In this document: piece by piece, positions 17,171 to 26,769 of the stretch | Position numbering within the stretch: position 1 is the stretch's first letter | How the letters are laid out: the number at the start of each line of letters is the position of its first letter | Assembly (NCBI GenBank): GCA_036275365.1 | Contig: DASUDX010000044.1 | Location: 1 to 60,475, forward strand | Direction: 5' to 3' | Source: DASUDX01 sp036275365 | Lineage (GTDB): Bacteria > Pseudomonadota > Gammaproteobacteria > Nevskiales > Nevskiaceae | Length of the DNA: 60,475 bases | The notes under the pieces: generated by a model | Database searches by the model: none | What the model was told of the DNA's origin: nothing | What the model saw: the letters and a program-made list of their open reading frames with translations, nothing else | Program-made: the position numbers and the translations under genes

Positions 17171-18439
17171 ATGTCGAGTCAGGCTCTGCGCCACGGCGCC
17201 TGGATGCTCTTGTGGATCGTGTGTGAAGGTCTTGCAGCCGCGCCACCGGCATTGCCGGGGCTGGATCTGGCCGGCGCCGTGCGGCGCAGTCTGGAGACCC
17301 ATCCGGAGCTGGCGGTGCGGGAGGCCGAGCAGCGGGTGCAGGCGGGCGTGCAGACCCAGGCCGGGCTGCGGCCCAACCCGGAACTGAGCCTCGAGATCGA
17401 GGATGTCCTGGGCAGCGGCGCCCGCCGCGGCTTCGACGCCGCCCAGACCACCCTGAGCCTGCGCCAGGTGCTGGAGCGCGGTGCGCGCGAACAGCGGCTG
17501 GCGGTGGCGGCCGCCACCAGCGGCCAGTTCGAGGCGGCCCTCGCCGAGCGTCGTGTGCAGCTGGCCGCCGACACCGCCCAGCGCTTTCACCAGGTGCTTG
17601 CCGAACAGGCCCTGCTTGAGCTCTCCCGCGAGGCGGTGCAGCTGGCCGGGCAGGGCGTCGAGGCGGCTGCGCGACGGGTACAGGCCGCACAGGTGCCTGC
17701 GGCCGAGCTCGCGCGTGCGCAGGCCCAGGCCGCCCGTGCGCGGCTGGAGCAGGAGGATGTCGAGCACCGTCTGGAGGTGGCCCGTTACCGGCTGGCTGCC
17801 AGCTGGGGTGCGGGCGCGCCGGATTTCGGCGAGGCCCTCGGTGCCCTGCAGACGCTGCCGCCAGCCGTGGAGTTCGCCGCCTTGCAGAGCGCCCTGGAGG
17901 CCAGTCCGGGCCTGCAGCGATTTCTGGCCGAACGGGCGCTGCGCGAGGCCGAGCGACAGCAGCTGCTGCAGCAGCGCCGCCCGGCCTGGACGCTCAGCGC
18001 CGGCCTGCGTCGCTTCGAGGACGGCGATGATCTCGCCGCGGTGGCGGGGCTGAGCCTGCCGCTGGGCCTGCGTGATCCGGTGGCCGGCCAGCTGGCCAGC
18101 GCCGAGGCGCGGCTCGACCAGCTCGAAGCCGAGCGGGCAGCGGCGCGGGTTGAGTGGCAGAGCCAGCTCTACGCCTGGGTGCAGGAGCTGGCCCACGCCC
18201 GTCATGTCGCCGAAACCCTGGACCACGAGGTGCTGCCGGCCCTGCAGGCGGCGCTCGAGGAAACCGAGCGTGCCTACCGCCGCGGCCGCTACGGCTATGC
18301 CGAATGGCTGGCTGCCCAGCGCGAGCTGCTCGAGGCCCGGCGCGCGCGCATCGAGGCCGCGCTGGACGCCCACCGCAGCGCCACCGATATCGACCGCCTG
18401 ACCGCTGCGCGGCCAGCCCTGCCGGACCCCCGCCCATGA
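17171..18439 (+). CDS. czcC: Outer-membrane efflux protein of heavy-metal RND system
   Basis: TolC-family outer-membrane channel, 422 aa, with an N-terminal signal (AWMLLWIVCEGLAAA), two tandem OEP repeats and long heptad-like helices rich in Ala/Glu/Arg. LDLAGAVRRSLETHPEL and RPNPELSLEIEDVLGSG are the usual opening of CzcC-type proteins. The ATG is preceded by GAGAGGTGGG. The stop overlaps the start of czcB by 4 nt (ATGA), and the three efflux components follow in C-B-A order, so they act as one tripartite pump. Confidence 0.85.
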   Translation: MSSQALRHGAWMLLWIVCEGLAAAPPALPGLDLAGAVRRSLETHPELAVREAEQRVQAGVQTQAGLRPNPELSLEIEDVLGSGARRGFDAAQTTLSLRQVLERGAREQRLAVAAATSGQFEAALAERRVQLAADTAQRFHQVLAEQALLELSREAVQLAGQGVEAAARRVQAAQVPAAELARAQAQAARARLEQEDVEHRLEVARYRLAASWGAGAPDFGEALGALQTLPPAVEFAALQSALEASPGLQRFLAERALREAERQQLLQQRRPAWTLSAGLRRFEDGDDLAAVAGLSLPLGLRDPVAGQLASAEARLDQLEAERAAARVEWQSQLYAWVQELAHARHVAETLDHEVLPALQAALEETERAYRRGRYGYAEWLAAQRELLEARRARIEAALDAHRSATDIDRLTAARPALPDPRP

Positions 18440-19668
18440 CCCGCTTCGCTCTGCTGCTGACCCTGCTGCTGACCGCCTGCCAGCCCCCGGCCGAATCCGG
18501 CCCGGTGGATCCGCATGACGCCGCCGCCGCGCAGGACGAGACCGTCGAGAAAGGCCCGCGTGGCGGTCGTCTGCTGCGCGAGGGAGATCTGAGCGTGGAG
18601 CTCGCCATCTTCGAGGACGGCGTTCCGCCCGAGTACCGCGCCTGGGTCAGCCGCGCCGGCCAGCCGGTGGCGCCGGCTGAGGTGGATCTGGAGGTGACGC
18701 TGGAGCGGCTGGGCGGACGGGTCGATCGCTTCCGCTTCCGTCCGGAAGGCGACTACCTGCGCGGCGATGGCGTGGTGGCGGAACCGCATTCCTTCACCGT
18801 CAGCGTTCGCGCCAGCCACGCAGGCCAGCGCGCCAGCTGGCGCTATGACAGCTTCGAGGGCCGCACCACCATCCCGGCGGCGATCGCCGAGGCCGCCGGC
18901 GTGCGCACCGGCCGCGCCGGCCCCGCCACCCTGGTCGAGACCGTGCGCCTCTACGGGCAGGTGGTGATCGATCCAGCCCGCCAGCGCGCGGTCAGTGCCC
19001 GCTATCCCGGGCTGATCCGCGCCGTGCGCCGTCAGCCTGGCGAGACGGTGAAGGCCGGCGAGGTGCTGGCGGTGGTGGAGTCCAACGAGAGTCTGCGCGA
19101 GGTCCCGGTGACAGCGCCGATCGACGGCGTGGTGCTCGCCCGCGACGCCAATGTGGGCGAGCAGAGTGGCGAGCGGGTGCTGTTCACCATCGCCGATACC
19201 CGCGCGCTGGTGGCGGTGCTCTCGGTGTTTCCGCGCCAGCGCTCGACGATCCCGCTCGGCGCCGAGGTGCGCGTGCGGCTGGCGGAGGGCGCGGACACCG
19301 CCAGCGGACGCCTCGACCGCTTCGATCCTCAGGCCGGGTCGCAGCAGGCGGTGCTCGCCCGGGTGCCCCTCATCGATCCTCCCGCCGCCTTCCTGCCCGG
19401 CAGCTTCGTCAGTGCCGAGGTGGTGGTGGCCCGCCGCGAGGTCCCGCTGGCGGTGCGGAGCGAGGCCCTGCAGGCCTTCCGCGACTTCACCGTGGTCTAC
19501 GCCCAGGTCGGCGAGACCTATGAGGTGCGCATGCTCGAACTCGGCGCCGGCGATGCCGAGTGGACCGAGGTGCGCGGCGGCATCGAGCCTGGGGCGGTCT
19601 ATGTGACCGAGGGCAGCTTCCTGATCAAGGCGGACATCGAGAAGTCCGGCGCCGCCCACGATCACTGA
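18436..19668 (+). CDS. czcB: Periplasmic adaptor (membrane fusion protein) of heavy-metal RND system
   Basis: 410-aa HlyD/CzcB-type adaptor linking CzcA and CzcC. It has a lipoprotein signal (LLTLLLTACQ), a CzcB N-terminal domain beginning KGPRGGRLL, a short hairpin/lipoyl domain (YPGLIRAVRRQPGETVKAGEVL ... APIDGVV) with almost no alpha-hairpin, a beta-barrel, and a C-terminus ending AAHDH. The lipobox suggests inner-membrane lipid anchoring. Start and end are fixed by the overlaps with czcC and an 8-nt gap to czcA. Confidence 0.88.
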   Translation: MTRFALLLTLLLTACQPPAESGPVDPHDAAAAQDETVEKGPRGGRLLREGDLSVELAIFEDGVPPEYRAWVSRAGQPVAPAEVDLEVTLERLGGRVDRFRFRPEGDYLRGDGVVAEPHSFTVSVRASHAGQRASWRYDSFEGRTTIPAAIAEAAGVRTGRAGPATLVETVRLYGQVVIDPARQRAVSARYPGLIRAVRRQPGETVKAGEVLAVVESNESLREVPVTAPIDGVVLARDANVGEQSGERVLFTIADTRALVAVLSVFPRQRSTIPLGAEVRVRLAEGADTASGRLDRFDPQAGSQQAVLARVPLIDPPAAFLPGSFVSAEVVVARREVPLAVRSEALQAFRDFTVVYAQVGETYEVRMLELGAGDAEWTEVRGGIEPGAVYVTEGSFLIKADIEKSGAAHDH

Positions 19669-19676
19669 GCGCCGCC

Positions 19677-22600
19677 ATGATCGATCTGATTCTGCGTTTT
19701 GCCATCCACCGCCGCGGCCTGGTGATGGCGCTCGCGCTGGCGGTGGCCGCCCTCGGCGCCTGGAACCTGCTGCGGCTGCCCATCGACGCCGTACCGGACA
19801 TCACCAATGTCCAGGTGATCGTCAATGTCGAGGCCCCGGGCTACACCCCGCTGGAGGCCGAGCAGCGCATCGCCCAGCCGCTGGAGACGGCGATGTCCGG
19901 GCTGCCACGGCTGAAGTACACCCGCTCGCTGTCGCGCTACGGGCTGGCGCAGATGACGGTGGTGTTCCAGGACGGCACCGACATCTACTTCGCCCGCCAG
20001 CAGGTGGCGGAACGGCTCGCCGCCCTTGGCTCGGCGCTGCCGGCCGGTCTGGAACCCACGCTGGGACCGATTGCCACCGGCCTCGGCGAGATCGTGATGT
20101 TCACCGTCGATGCCGCCCCCGACGCCCGTCATCCCGACGGTCGTCCGATCACCCCGATGGACCTGCGCGCGGTACACGACTGGATCATCCGCCCGCAGCT
20201 GCTGCGCGTGCCCGGGGTGGTGGAGGTCAATCCGATCGGCGGCTACCGCAAGGAGATTCTGGTGGCCCCGGACCCGGCGCGCCTGCTCGCCCACGGGGTG
20301 AGCCTGGATCAGCTGATCGCCGCGCTGGAGGCCAACAACGACAATCGCGGCGCCGGCTTCATCGAGCGCAACGGCACCCAGCAGCTGATCCGCATCCCCG
20401 GCCAGATCGAGCGTATCGAGGACCTCGGCGAGATCGTCCTGCGCCAGCGCGATGGCATTCCGCTGAAAGTCGGGGATGTCGCCAGCATCGGACTGGGGCA
20501 GGAACTGCGCAGCGGCGCCGCCACCCAGAACGGCCGCGAAGTGGTGATGAGCACGGTGTTCATGCTGATCGGCGAGAACAGCCGCACGGTTGCCCAGGCC
20601 GTGGCCGAAACGCTCACGGCGATCCAGCCCAGTCTGCCGCCCGGGGTGATCGTCACCACCGCCTACAACCGCATGACCCTGGTCGACAAGACGCTGGCCA
20701 CGGTGGAAAAGAATCTGCTGGAAGGCGCCCTGCTGGTGGTGGCGGTGCTGTTCCTGCTGCTCGGCAATGTACGCGCCGCCTTGCTCACCGCGCTGGTGAT
20801 CCCGCTGGCCATGCTGATGACCGTGACCGGCATGGTGCAGAGCCGGGTCAGCGCCAATCTGATGAGCCTGGGCGCGCTCGACTTCGGGCTGATCGTGGAT
20901 GGCGCGGTGATCATCGTCGAGAATTGCCTGCGCCGGCTGTCCCGTGCCGCGCGCGAGCAGGGCGGGGCGCTGGCGCTGGAGGCGCGCCTGCAGCTGGTGT
21001 TCGAGGCCACCCGCGAAGTGATGCGCCCGGCGCTGTTCGGCGTCTTCATCATCACCGCGGTCTATCTGCCGATCTTTGCGCTGCAGGGCATCGAGGGGAA
21101 GATGTTTCACCCGATGGCCCTGACCGTGGTGATCGCGCTGAGCAGTGCCATGCTGCTCTCGCTCACCGTGGTGCCGGCTGGCGTGGCGCTGCTGTTCCGT
21201 CAGCCGGTGGTGGAACGCCACAACCCGCTGATGGAGGGTGCCAGCCGCTGGTACCGGCCGGTGCTGGCGGTGGTCCTGCGGGCGCGTGGCGCGGTGCTGG
21301 TGGCCGCCACCCTGCTGGTGCTGGGCAGCGGCTGGCTCGCCACCCGCCTGGGCAGCGAGTTCCTGCCCAATCTGGACGAGGGCGACATCGCCCTGCATGC
21401 CCTGCGCATTCCCGGCACCTCGCTCTCGCAGGCAGTGGCCATGCAGGGCCAGCTCGAGGCGGCGATCCAGACCGTGCCGGAGGTCGAACGGGTGTTTGCC
21501 AAGATCGGCACCGCCGATGTGGCCACCGAGGCGGCGCCACCCAGCGTCGCCGACAACTTCATCATCCTCAAGAACCGCGCGCAGTGGCCGGATCCGGACA
21601 AGCCCAAGGCCCAGGTGGTGGCGGAGATCGAGGCGGCGGTCACGCCCATCCCGGGCAATCGCTATGAGTTCCTGCAGCCGATCCAGATGCGCTTCAACGA
21701 GCTGATCGCCGGGGTGCGCGCCGAGCTCGCGGTCAAGGTCTTCGGTGATGACCATGACACCCTGATGGCGCTCGGCGAGCAGATCGGCGCGGTGGTGGGC
21801 GGGGTGGCCGGGGCCGCGGATGTGGCGGTGGAACAGACCACCGGCCTGCCCTTGCTGAGCCTGCAGCCGCGCCGCGAGACCCTCGGCCGCCTCGGTCTGA
21901 CACTCGACGAGGTACAGACCCAGCTGGCCACCGCCCTCGGTGGCACCGTGGCCGGGCGCTTCTACGAAGGGGATCGCAGCGCACCCATCGTCGTGCGACT
22001 GCCGGAGGCGCTGCGGGTCGATATCGAGGGCCTCGCCCATCTGCCCATCCTGCTGCCTGGCGGTGGATATGTGCCGCTGGCGGAGGTGGTGGAGCTCCGC
22101 GCCGGGAGCGGGCTCAACCAGATCAATCGCGAGAACGGCAAGCGCCGCGTGGTGATCAGCGCCAATGTGCGTGGCCGCGATCTCGGCTCCTTCGTCGAGG
22201 AGGTCCAGGCTGCGGTTGCGGCCGAGGTCGAGCTGCCACCCGGCTACTGGATCCGCTACGGCGGCAGCTTCGAACAGCTGGCCTCTGCCGCTCGCCGGCT
22301 GGCCATCGTGGTGCCGGTGACCCTGGTGCTGATTCTCGGCCTGCTGCTGATGGCGCTGGGCTCGGTACGGGATGCGCTGGTGATCTTCAGCGGGGTGCCC
22401 CTGGCCCTGACCGGCGGGGTGTTGGCGCTGTGGCTGCGCGGGATTCCGCTGTCGATCTCGGCCGGCGTGGGCTTCATCGCCCTGTCGGGCATCGCGGTGC
22501 TCAACGGCCTGGTGATGGTGAGCTTCATCCGCCAGCTGCGTGAGCAGGGTCTGGGGCTGGACGCCGCCATCACCGAGGGCGCGCTGACCCGTCTGCGTCC

Positions 22601-22799
22601 GGTGCTGATGACCGCCCTGGTCGCCGGCCTGGGCTTTCTGCCGATGGCGTTCAACACCGGGATTGGCAGCGAGGTGCAGCGCCCGCTCGCCACGGTGGTG
22701 ATGGGCGGCATTCTCTCCTCCACCCTGCTCACGCTCGTGGTGCTGCCAGGGCTCTACCGGCTGGTGGTGGGTCGGAATCGGGGCGCCAATCCCCGCTGA
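19677..22799 (+). CDS. czcA: Heavy-metal RND efflux transporter (HME type)
   Basis: Inner-membrane proton-driven pump, 1040 aa, with the 12-TM RND layout: TM1 near residues 14-32, a large periplasmic loop, central TM cluster, second loop, and C-terminal TM cluster. The TM4 motif DFGLIVDGAVIIVEN is the form seen in divalent-cation (Zn/Co/Cd/Ni) exporters such as CzcA rather than the monovalent CusA type. It ends the operon; no MerR, ArsR or two-component regulator lies next to it. Metal specificity is inferred only from the TM4 motif. Confidence 0.92.
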   Translation: MIDLILRFAIHRRGLVMALALAVAALGAWNLLRLPIDAVPDITNVQVIVNVEAPGYTPLEAEQRIAQPLETAMSGLPRLKYTRSLSRYGLAQMTVVFQDGTDIYFARQQVAERLAALGSALPAGLEPTLGPIATGLGEIVMFTVDAAPDARHPDGRPITPMDLRAVHDWIIRPQLLRVPGVVEVNPIGGYRKEILVAPDPARLLAHGVSLDQLIAALEANNDNRGAGFIERNGTQQLIRIPGQIERIEDLGEIVLRQRDGIPLKVGDVASIGLGQELRSGAATQNGREVVMSTVFMLIGENSRTVAQAVAETLTAIQPSLPPGVIVTTAYNRMTLVDKTLATVEKNLLEGALLVVAVLFLLLGNVRAALLTALVIPLAMLMTVTGMVQSRVSANLMSLGALDFGLIVDGAVIIVENCLRRLSRAAREQGGALALEARLQLVFEATREVMRPALFGVFIITAVYLPIFALQGIEGKMFHPMALTVVIALSSAMLLSLTVVPAGVALLFRQPVVERHNPLMEGASRWYRPVLAVVLRARGAVLVAATLLVLGSGWLATRLGSEFLPNLDEGDIALHALRIPGTSLSQAVAMQGQLEAAIQTVPEVERVFAKIGTADVATEAAPPSVADNFIILKNRAQWPDPDKPKAQVVAEIEAAVTPIPGNRYEFLQPIQMRFNELIAGVRAELAVKVFGDDHDTLMALGEQIGAVVGGVAGAADVAVEQTTGLPLLSLQPRRETLGRLGLTLDEVQTQLATALGGTVAGRFYEGDRSAPIVVRLPEALRVDIEGLAHLPILLPGGGYVPLAEVVELRAGSGLNQINRENGKRRVVISANVRGRDLGSFVEEVQAAVAAEVELPPGYWIRYGGSFEQLASAARRLAIVVPVTLVLILGLLLMALGSVRDALVIFSGVPLALTGGVLALWLRGIPLSISAGVGFIALSGIAVLNGLVMVSFIRQLREQGLGLDAAITEGALTRLRPVLMTALVAGLGFLPMAFNTGIGSEVQRPLATVVMGGILSSTLLTLVVLPGLYRLVVGRNRGANPR

Positions 22800-22824
22800 T
22801 ACACCCTGTCCGGGTCACTGGGGG

Positions 22825-23670
22825 CTATTGCGATTCGAGTTCTTTCAGCGTTTTGCCGGCTTCCGTTTTCCATGCCGTCAGACCGTTGGCTTGGCCGCCG
22901 TGAATGACTGCCGCGGCCGCGCTGGGGCTGGAAAACTCGGTGTCGCGAGCGAACAGCAGCTGGCCCCCCTGGCTGACCAGATTCCCTTCTTCCTTCAGCC
23001 GCTGGCGCAGATTGCGGGTCCACGGCCATTTCTCGGATGAGGCGCGCGCCTGACCCACCGCCTGCGAACCCTTGAGAACCAGAAACCCTCCGGGGACCGG
23101 ATAGCCGCGAGCCCGGAGCCCTTTGATGTCGCAGTACAGCAGCGGCCGGTCCGGCTTGCCTAGATCGGGCGCGAGGCTTGGCACCAACAGGTCGACCCCC
23201 AGCACCGGCAGCAACTGGTGAATCTTCTCGAGAAAGACCTCCATATCCTCGCGATCGGATTCGGGGAGCCTCGATCCGCTGCCCTGCCCATTGGTCACCC
23301 GTGCACGACCGGCTGTTCGGGCGTTATCGATCAGGCGTCCTTCCAGATAGCGGATATGGGCCTTGGTGAGGTTCTCGTCCTTGCTGACGAAATAGAGCGC
23401 CTGGTTCCAGAAATCCTTGTCGATATGGGCCTTGATCCGGTCCCGAATGCGCTCGGCCTCCCCGATGTACAGCGCGGGTCGACCCGATTCGGGATCGGTG
23501 CCTGTCAGGAAGTAGACGCCGGAGCTATCCGCTTCCTCGCGCGCGAGGACCCCATCGAACTCGCTGCGGGGGCCCGCGACGGCCTTGCCCGTCTAGTTGG
23601 ACAGCTCGGCGGTACGCAGGCGCTTGGCATCGCCATGAACCAGAACCAGCCGGATGGTGGCACTCGGCAT
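22825..23670 (-). pseudogene. GIY-YIG nuclease/DUF4357 protein interrupted by an in-frame TAG
   Basis: Reading from the ATG at 23670 gives MPSATIRLVLVHGDAKRLRT, then LSN, a TAG stop (23593-23595), then TGKAVAGPRSEFDGVL. The GIY-YIG core follows (GVYFLTG, ALYIGEAERIRDRI, FWNQALYFVSKDENLTKAHIRYLE), and then a DUF4357 tail (GGFLVLKGSQAV ... SSPSAAAAVIHGG) ending at 22825; 281 sense codons plus the internal stop. Relatives usually have Trp where the stop lies (NWTGKA-like), so one G-to-A change from TGG explains it. No ATG or GTG after the stop would keep the nuclease motif; the first is GTG at 23298. Composition is less GC-rich than neighbours, suggesting acquisition by transfer. Confidence 0.75.
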
Positions 23671-23700
23671 TTCAGCTTCGACCCCCGCGACAGGCTCGCC

Positions 23701-24468
23701 TCACAGAATCCCCGGCACCAGCCACCAGCTGCGGCGCTTGTACTCGGCCCAGCCGGGATGGCGCGAGAGGCTGGCCTCCTTCATCACCATGTTGGTGGCG
23801 AACAGCCCGCCCCAGATCAGCGCCAGCCACAGCCAGGGCAGCCAGTGGTTCACCAGCAGGGCGAAGCCGCCGTAGATCAGCATCTCGCCGAGGTAGTTGG
23901 GATGGCGGATGTAGCGGTGCACGCCGTCGCTGATCAGCCCGCGCTGCAGGCGCAGGGTGTAGTACTTCTGGCAGTCGGCGGCGATCATCAGCGCGCTGCC
24001 CACCACCACCAGCGAGATGCACAGGCAGAACCAGGCGGCCGCGGGCAGCGGGTAGTCCGGGTTGCCGTGGCCGGCGATCAGCAGCCAGCCGAAGCTCCAG
24101 TACATGCCGAGCCCGAACAGGCCGGCGGCGACGCTGCCCCAGGTGACGCGCACCTGCCAGTTGGGGTCGGGGAAGTTGAGATCCTTGAGCAGCCAGACCA
24201 GCCCGTAGGAGCCGTGGAGGGCGAGGTAGATCCAGGCCGCCGGGCTGGTGGCGCTGGGGTGGGTATCGGCATACAGCCACATCAGCGCACCGAGGAAGAA
24301 GAAGGTGCCGCCCTTCTGCAGATTGATCACCCAGGCGAACTTGAGCACGCGCGGGCCGCCGCCAAGGTCGTTGAGCCACCAGGTGTTGAAGCGGCGCATC
24401 GCCAGCGCCCAGGCCGGGGCCGGCTGCGCGCTGCTGGACGGGGCTGCATCGAGGGTGCGTGTGCTCAT
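23701..24468 (-). CDS. Integral-membrane methyltransferase-like protein (ICMT/DUF1295 type)
   Basis: 255-aa polytopic membrane protein with about five to six TM segments and the C-terminal signature GVHRYIRHPNYLGEMLIYGGF, found in isoprenylcysteine carboxyl-methyltransferase, phospholipid methyltransferase and DUF1295/steroid-reductase-like families. The RHPxYxGE core suggests S-adenosylmethionine binding or a reductase relative; sequence alone does not choose. A GGAGAT ribosome site precedes the ATG. Divergent from the amidase gene with 70 nt between starts. Confidence 0.7.
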   Translation of the reverse strand: MSTRTLDAAPSSSAQPAPAWALAMRRFNTWWLNDLGGGPRVLKFAWVINLQKGGTFFFLGALMWLYADTHPSATSPAAWIYLALHGSYGLVWLLKDLNFPDPNWQVRVTWGSVAAGLFGLGMYWSFGWLLIAGHGNPDYPLPAAAWFCLCISLVVVGSALMIAADCQKYYTLRLQRGLISDGVHRYIRHPNYLGEMLIYGGFALLVNHWLPWLWLALIWGGLFATNMVMKEASLSRHPGWAEYKRRSWWLVPGIL

Positions 24469-24538
24469 GCTGATCTCCGGCTTCCCGCTAAGCTTGCCGC
24501 CGATGCTACGCCGGCCCGGCGGGTAAGGGAGATTGCGG

Positions 24539-26023
24539 ATGCGCTTCGAGGACTATGTGCAGCACGATGGCCTGGGACTGGCCGCCCTGGTGGCCCGGCG
24601 CGAGGTCAGCCCCGCCGAGCTGCTGGACACCGCGATCGCCCGCGCCGAGGCGGTCAACCCGCGCCTCAACGCCATCGTCCGCCCGCTCCACGAGCGCGCC
24701 CGCCGCCAGCTCGCCGCCCCGCTGAGCGGCCCCTTCGCCGGGGTGCCGTTCCTGATCAAGGATCTGCTGACCGACCTCGCCGGCGAGCCGACCAGCCGCG
24801 GCTCGCGCCATTTCCGCGACCAGGTGCCCACCCAGGACAGCGAGCTGGCGCGGCGTCTGCAGGCGGCGGGCCTGGTGATCTTCGGCAAGACCAACAGCCC
24901 GGAGCTGGGCCTGAACCCCTACACCGAGCCGCGCTGCTGGGGCCCCACCCGCAATCCCTGGAATCTCGAGCGCACGCCAGGGGGGTCCTCGGGAGGCAGC
25001 GGTGCGGCGGTGGCCGCGGGCATCGTGCCGATGGCCGGCGCCGGCGATGGCGGCGGCTCGATCCGCATCCCGGCCTCCTGCAACGGGCTGGTCGGCTTCA
25101 AGCCCTCGCGCGGCCTCAACCCGACCGGCCCGGTCGACGACCCCTGGTTCGGCTGCTCGGTGGAGCATCCGCTGACCCGCAGCGTGCGCGACACCGCCGC
25201 CCTGCTCGATGCCCTGTCCGGCCCGGAGGCAGGCGCCCCGCACCAGGCGCCGCGGCCGCCGCGGCCATTCCTGCAGCAGATGGCCGAGGCCCCGGGGCGG
25301 CTGCGCATCGCCTACACCGCGCGGCCGCTGGTTGGACGCCACGAGCATCCGGACTGCCGCGCCGGGCTGGAGGCCACCGTGCGCCGCTGCCAGGACCTCG
25401 GCCACGAGCTGGTGGAGGCGGCCCCGCCGATCGACCGCGAGACCTTCATGTGGGCCTTCGCCACCTGCCTCGCCGCCGAAACCGCCACCGAGTTCGCGGT
25501 GGCCGAGGCGCAGGGGCTGCCGCCGCCCTCGCTGGCCACCGTGGAGCCGCGCACCCTGGCGCTGGTGCGGATCGGCCGCGCCCTGCGCGGCGATGAAGTG
25601 GGCCGTGCCCGCCATGCCCTCTATGCGATCAGCCGCGCCATCGGGGCCTGGTTCGCCTCCGGCTTCGATGTGCTGCTCACGCCCACCCTGGGCCGGCCGC
25701 CGTTTCCGATCGGCGAGCTGCAGCCGGATGCCGCCGAGCGCCTGCAGCTGGGGCTGGCCAACCGGCTGCCGCTGGGCGCCATCGCCAAGCGCCGCGAGCT
25801 CATGCTCAAGCTCGGCGAGCCGCTGTTCGAGTGGATTCCCAACACCGCGCCGTTCAATGTCACCGGCGGGCCCTCGGTCTCGCTGCCGCTGCACTGGAAC
25901 GGCGAGGGCTTGCCGGTGGGGATGATGTTCAGCGCCCCGCTGCACGAGGACGCCCGCCTGCTGCAACTGGCCGCCCAGCTCGAGCAGGCCCACCCCTGGT
26001 TCCACCGCCGTCCCCCGCTATGA
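24539..26023 (+). CDS. Amidase-signature family hydrolase
   Basis: 494-aa cytoplasmic amidase. The Ser-cisSer-Lys triad is visible: Lys in FLIKDLLTD, Ser in TPGGSSGGSG and Ser in DGGGSIRIPASC. Typical segments GKTNSPELG and NPWNLERTPGG also occur. ATG 24539 was taken rather than TTG 24533 because AAGGGA lies at a suitable distance. The stop overlaps pdxJ (ATGA), giving an amidase-pdxJ-acpS unit. GatA is unlikely since no gatB/gatC is nearby; substrate unknown. Confidence 0.88.
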   Translation: MRFEDYVQHDGLGLAALVARREVSPAELLDTAIARAEAVNPRLNAIVRPLHERARRQLAAPLSGPFAGVPFLIKDLLTDLAGEPTSRGSRHFRDQVPTQDSELARRLQAAGLVIFGKTNSPELGLNPYTEPRCWGPTRNPWNLERTPGGSSGGSGAAVAAGIVPMAGAGDGGGSIRIPASCNGLVGFKPSRGLNPTGPVDDPWFGCSVEHPLTRSVRDTAALLDALSGPEAGAPHQAPRPPRPFLQQMAEAPGRLRIAYTARPLVGRHEHPDCRAGLEATVRRCQDLGHELVEAAPPIDRETFMWAFATCLAAETATEFAVAEAQGLPPPSLATVEPRTLALVRIGRALRGDEVGRARHALYAISRAIGAWFASGFDVLLTPTLGRPPFPIGELQPDAAERLQLGLANRLPLGAIAKRRELMLKLGEPLFEWIPNTAPFNVTGGPSVSLPLHWNGEGLPVGMMFSAPLHEDARLLQLAAQLEQAHPWFHRRPPL

Positions 26024-26769
26024 CTCCTTCCGTTCCGCCGCTGCGCCTGGGCGTCAATGTCGATCATGTGGCCACCGTGCGCCGGGCCCGCGGCACGGTC
26101 TATCCGGACCCGGTGCAGGCCGCCCTGCTCGCCGCCGGCAGCGGCGCCGAGCTGATCACCCTGCATCTGCGCGAGGACCGCCGCCACATCCAGGACCCCG
26201 ATCTGGAGCGCCTGCTGGCGGTCTGCCCGGTGCCGGTGAACCTGGAGATGGCGGTGACCGAGGAGATGCTCGCCATCGCCACCCGTCTTCGTCCGGCCCA
26301 TGTCTGCCTGGTGCCGGAACGGCGGGAGGAGGTGACCACCGAGGGCGGGCTGGATGTGGCCGGCAACCGTGCGCGCATCGCCGCAGCCTGTGCCCGCCTG
26401 CGCGAGGCCGGCATCGTGCCGGCGCTGTTCATCGATGCGGATCCGCGCCAGCTGGAGGCGACGCTGGCCTGTGGCGCGCCGCAGATCGAGATCCACACCG
26501 GCCGCTACTGCGAGCGCGAGGGGGCGGAGCGCGCCGCCGAGCGCGAGCAGATCGCCCGCTTCGCCGCCGAGGCGCAGCGCGCCGGGCTCGAGGTTCACGC
26601 CGGCCACGGGCTGACCGTGGACAATGTGGCGCCGATCGCCACGATCGCCGAGATCGTCGAGCTCAACATCGGCCACGCCCTGATCGCCCGCGCCCTGTTC
26701 ATCGGCCTGCCCGGTGCCATCGCCGAGCTGCGCGCGGCCATGCAGGCGGCGCGGCGGACGCTGGGGTGA
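26020..26769 (+). CDS. pdxJ: Pyridoxine 5'-phosphate synthase
   Basis: Condenses 1-deoxyxylulose 5-phosphate with amino-acetone phosphate to form pyridoxine 5'-phosphate (vitamin B6 pathway); 249 aa. Signature segments: LGVNVDHVATVRRARG, LHLREDRRHI, VNLEMAVTEEML, CLVPERREEVTTEGGLDV, QIEIHTGRY, HAGHGLTVDNV and ELNIGHALIARAL. Start overlaps the amidase stop and the end overlaps acpS (GTGA). pdxJ-acpS is a common proteobacterial order. PLP enzymes in the window (cysM, the trans-sulfuration enzyme) use its product, though that is not evidence of linkage. Confidence 0.97.
   Translation: MTPSVPPLRLGVNVDHVATVRRARGTVYPDPVQAALLAAGSGAELITLHLREDRRHIQDPDLERLLAVCPVPVNLEMAVTEEMLAIATRLRPAHVCLVPERREEVTTEGGLDVAGNRARIAAACARLREAGIVPALFIDADPRQLEATLACGAPQIEIHTGRYCEREGAERAAEREQIARFAAEAQRAGLEVHAGHGLTVDNVAPIATIAEIVELNIGHALIARALFIGLPGAIAELRAAMQAARRTLG

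Noticed and set aside
19662..22040. 792-codon open frame antisense to czcA
   Set aside because: Shadow frame; czcA motifs are complete on the other strand.
23218..25596. 792-codon plus-strand frame over the GIY-YIG, methyltransferase and amidase region
   Set aside because: Crosses three real genes in other frames and shows no homology.
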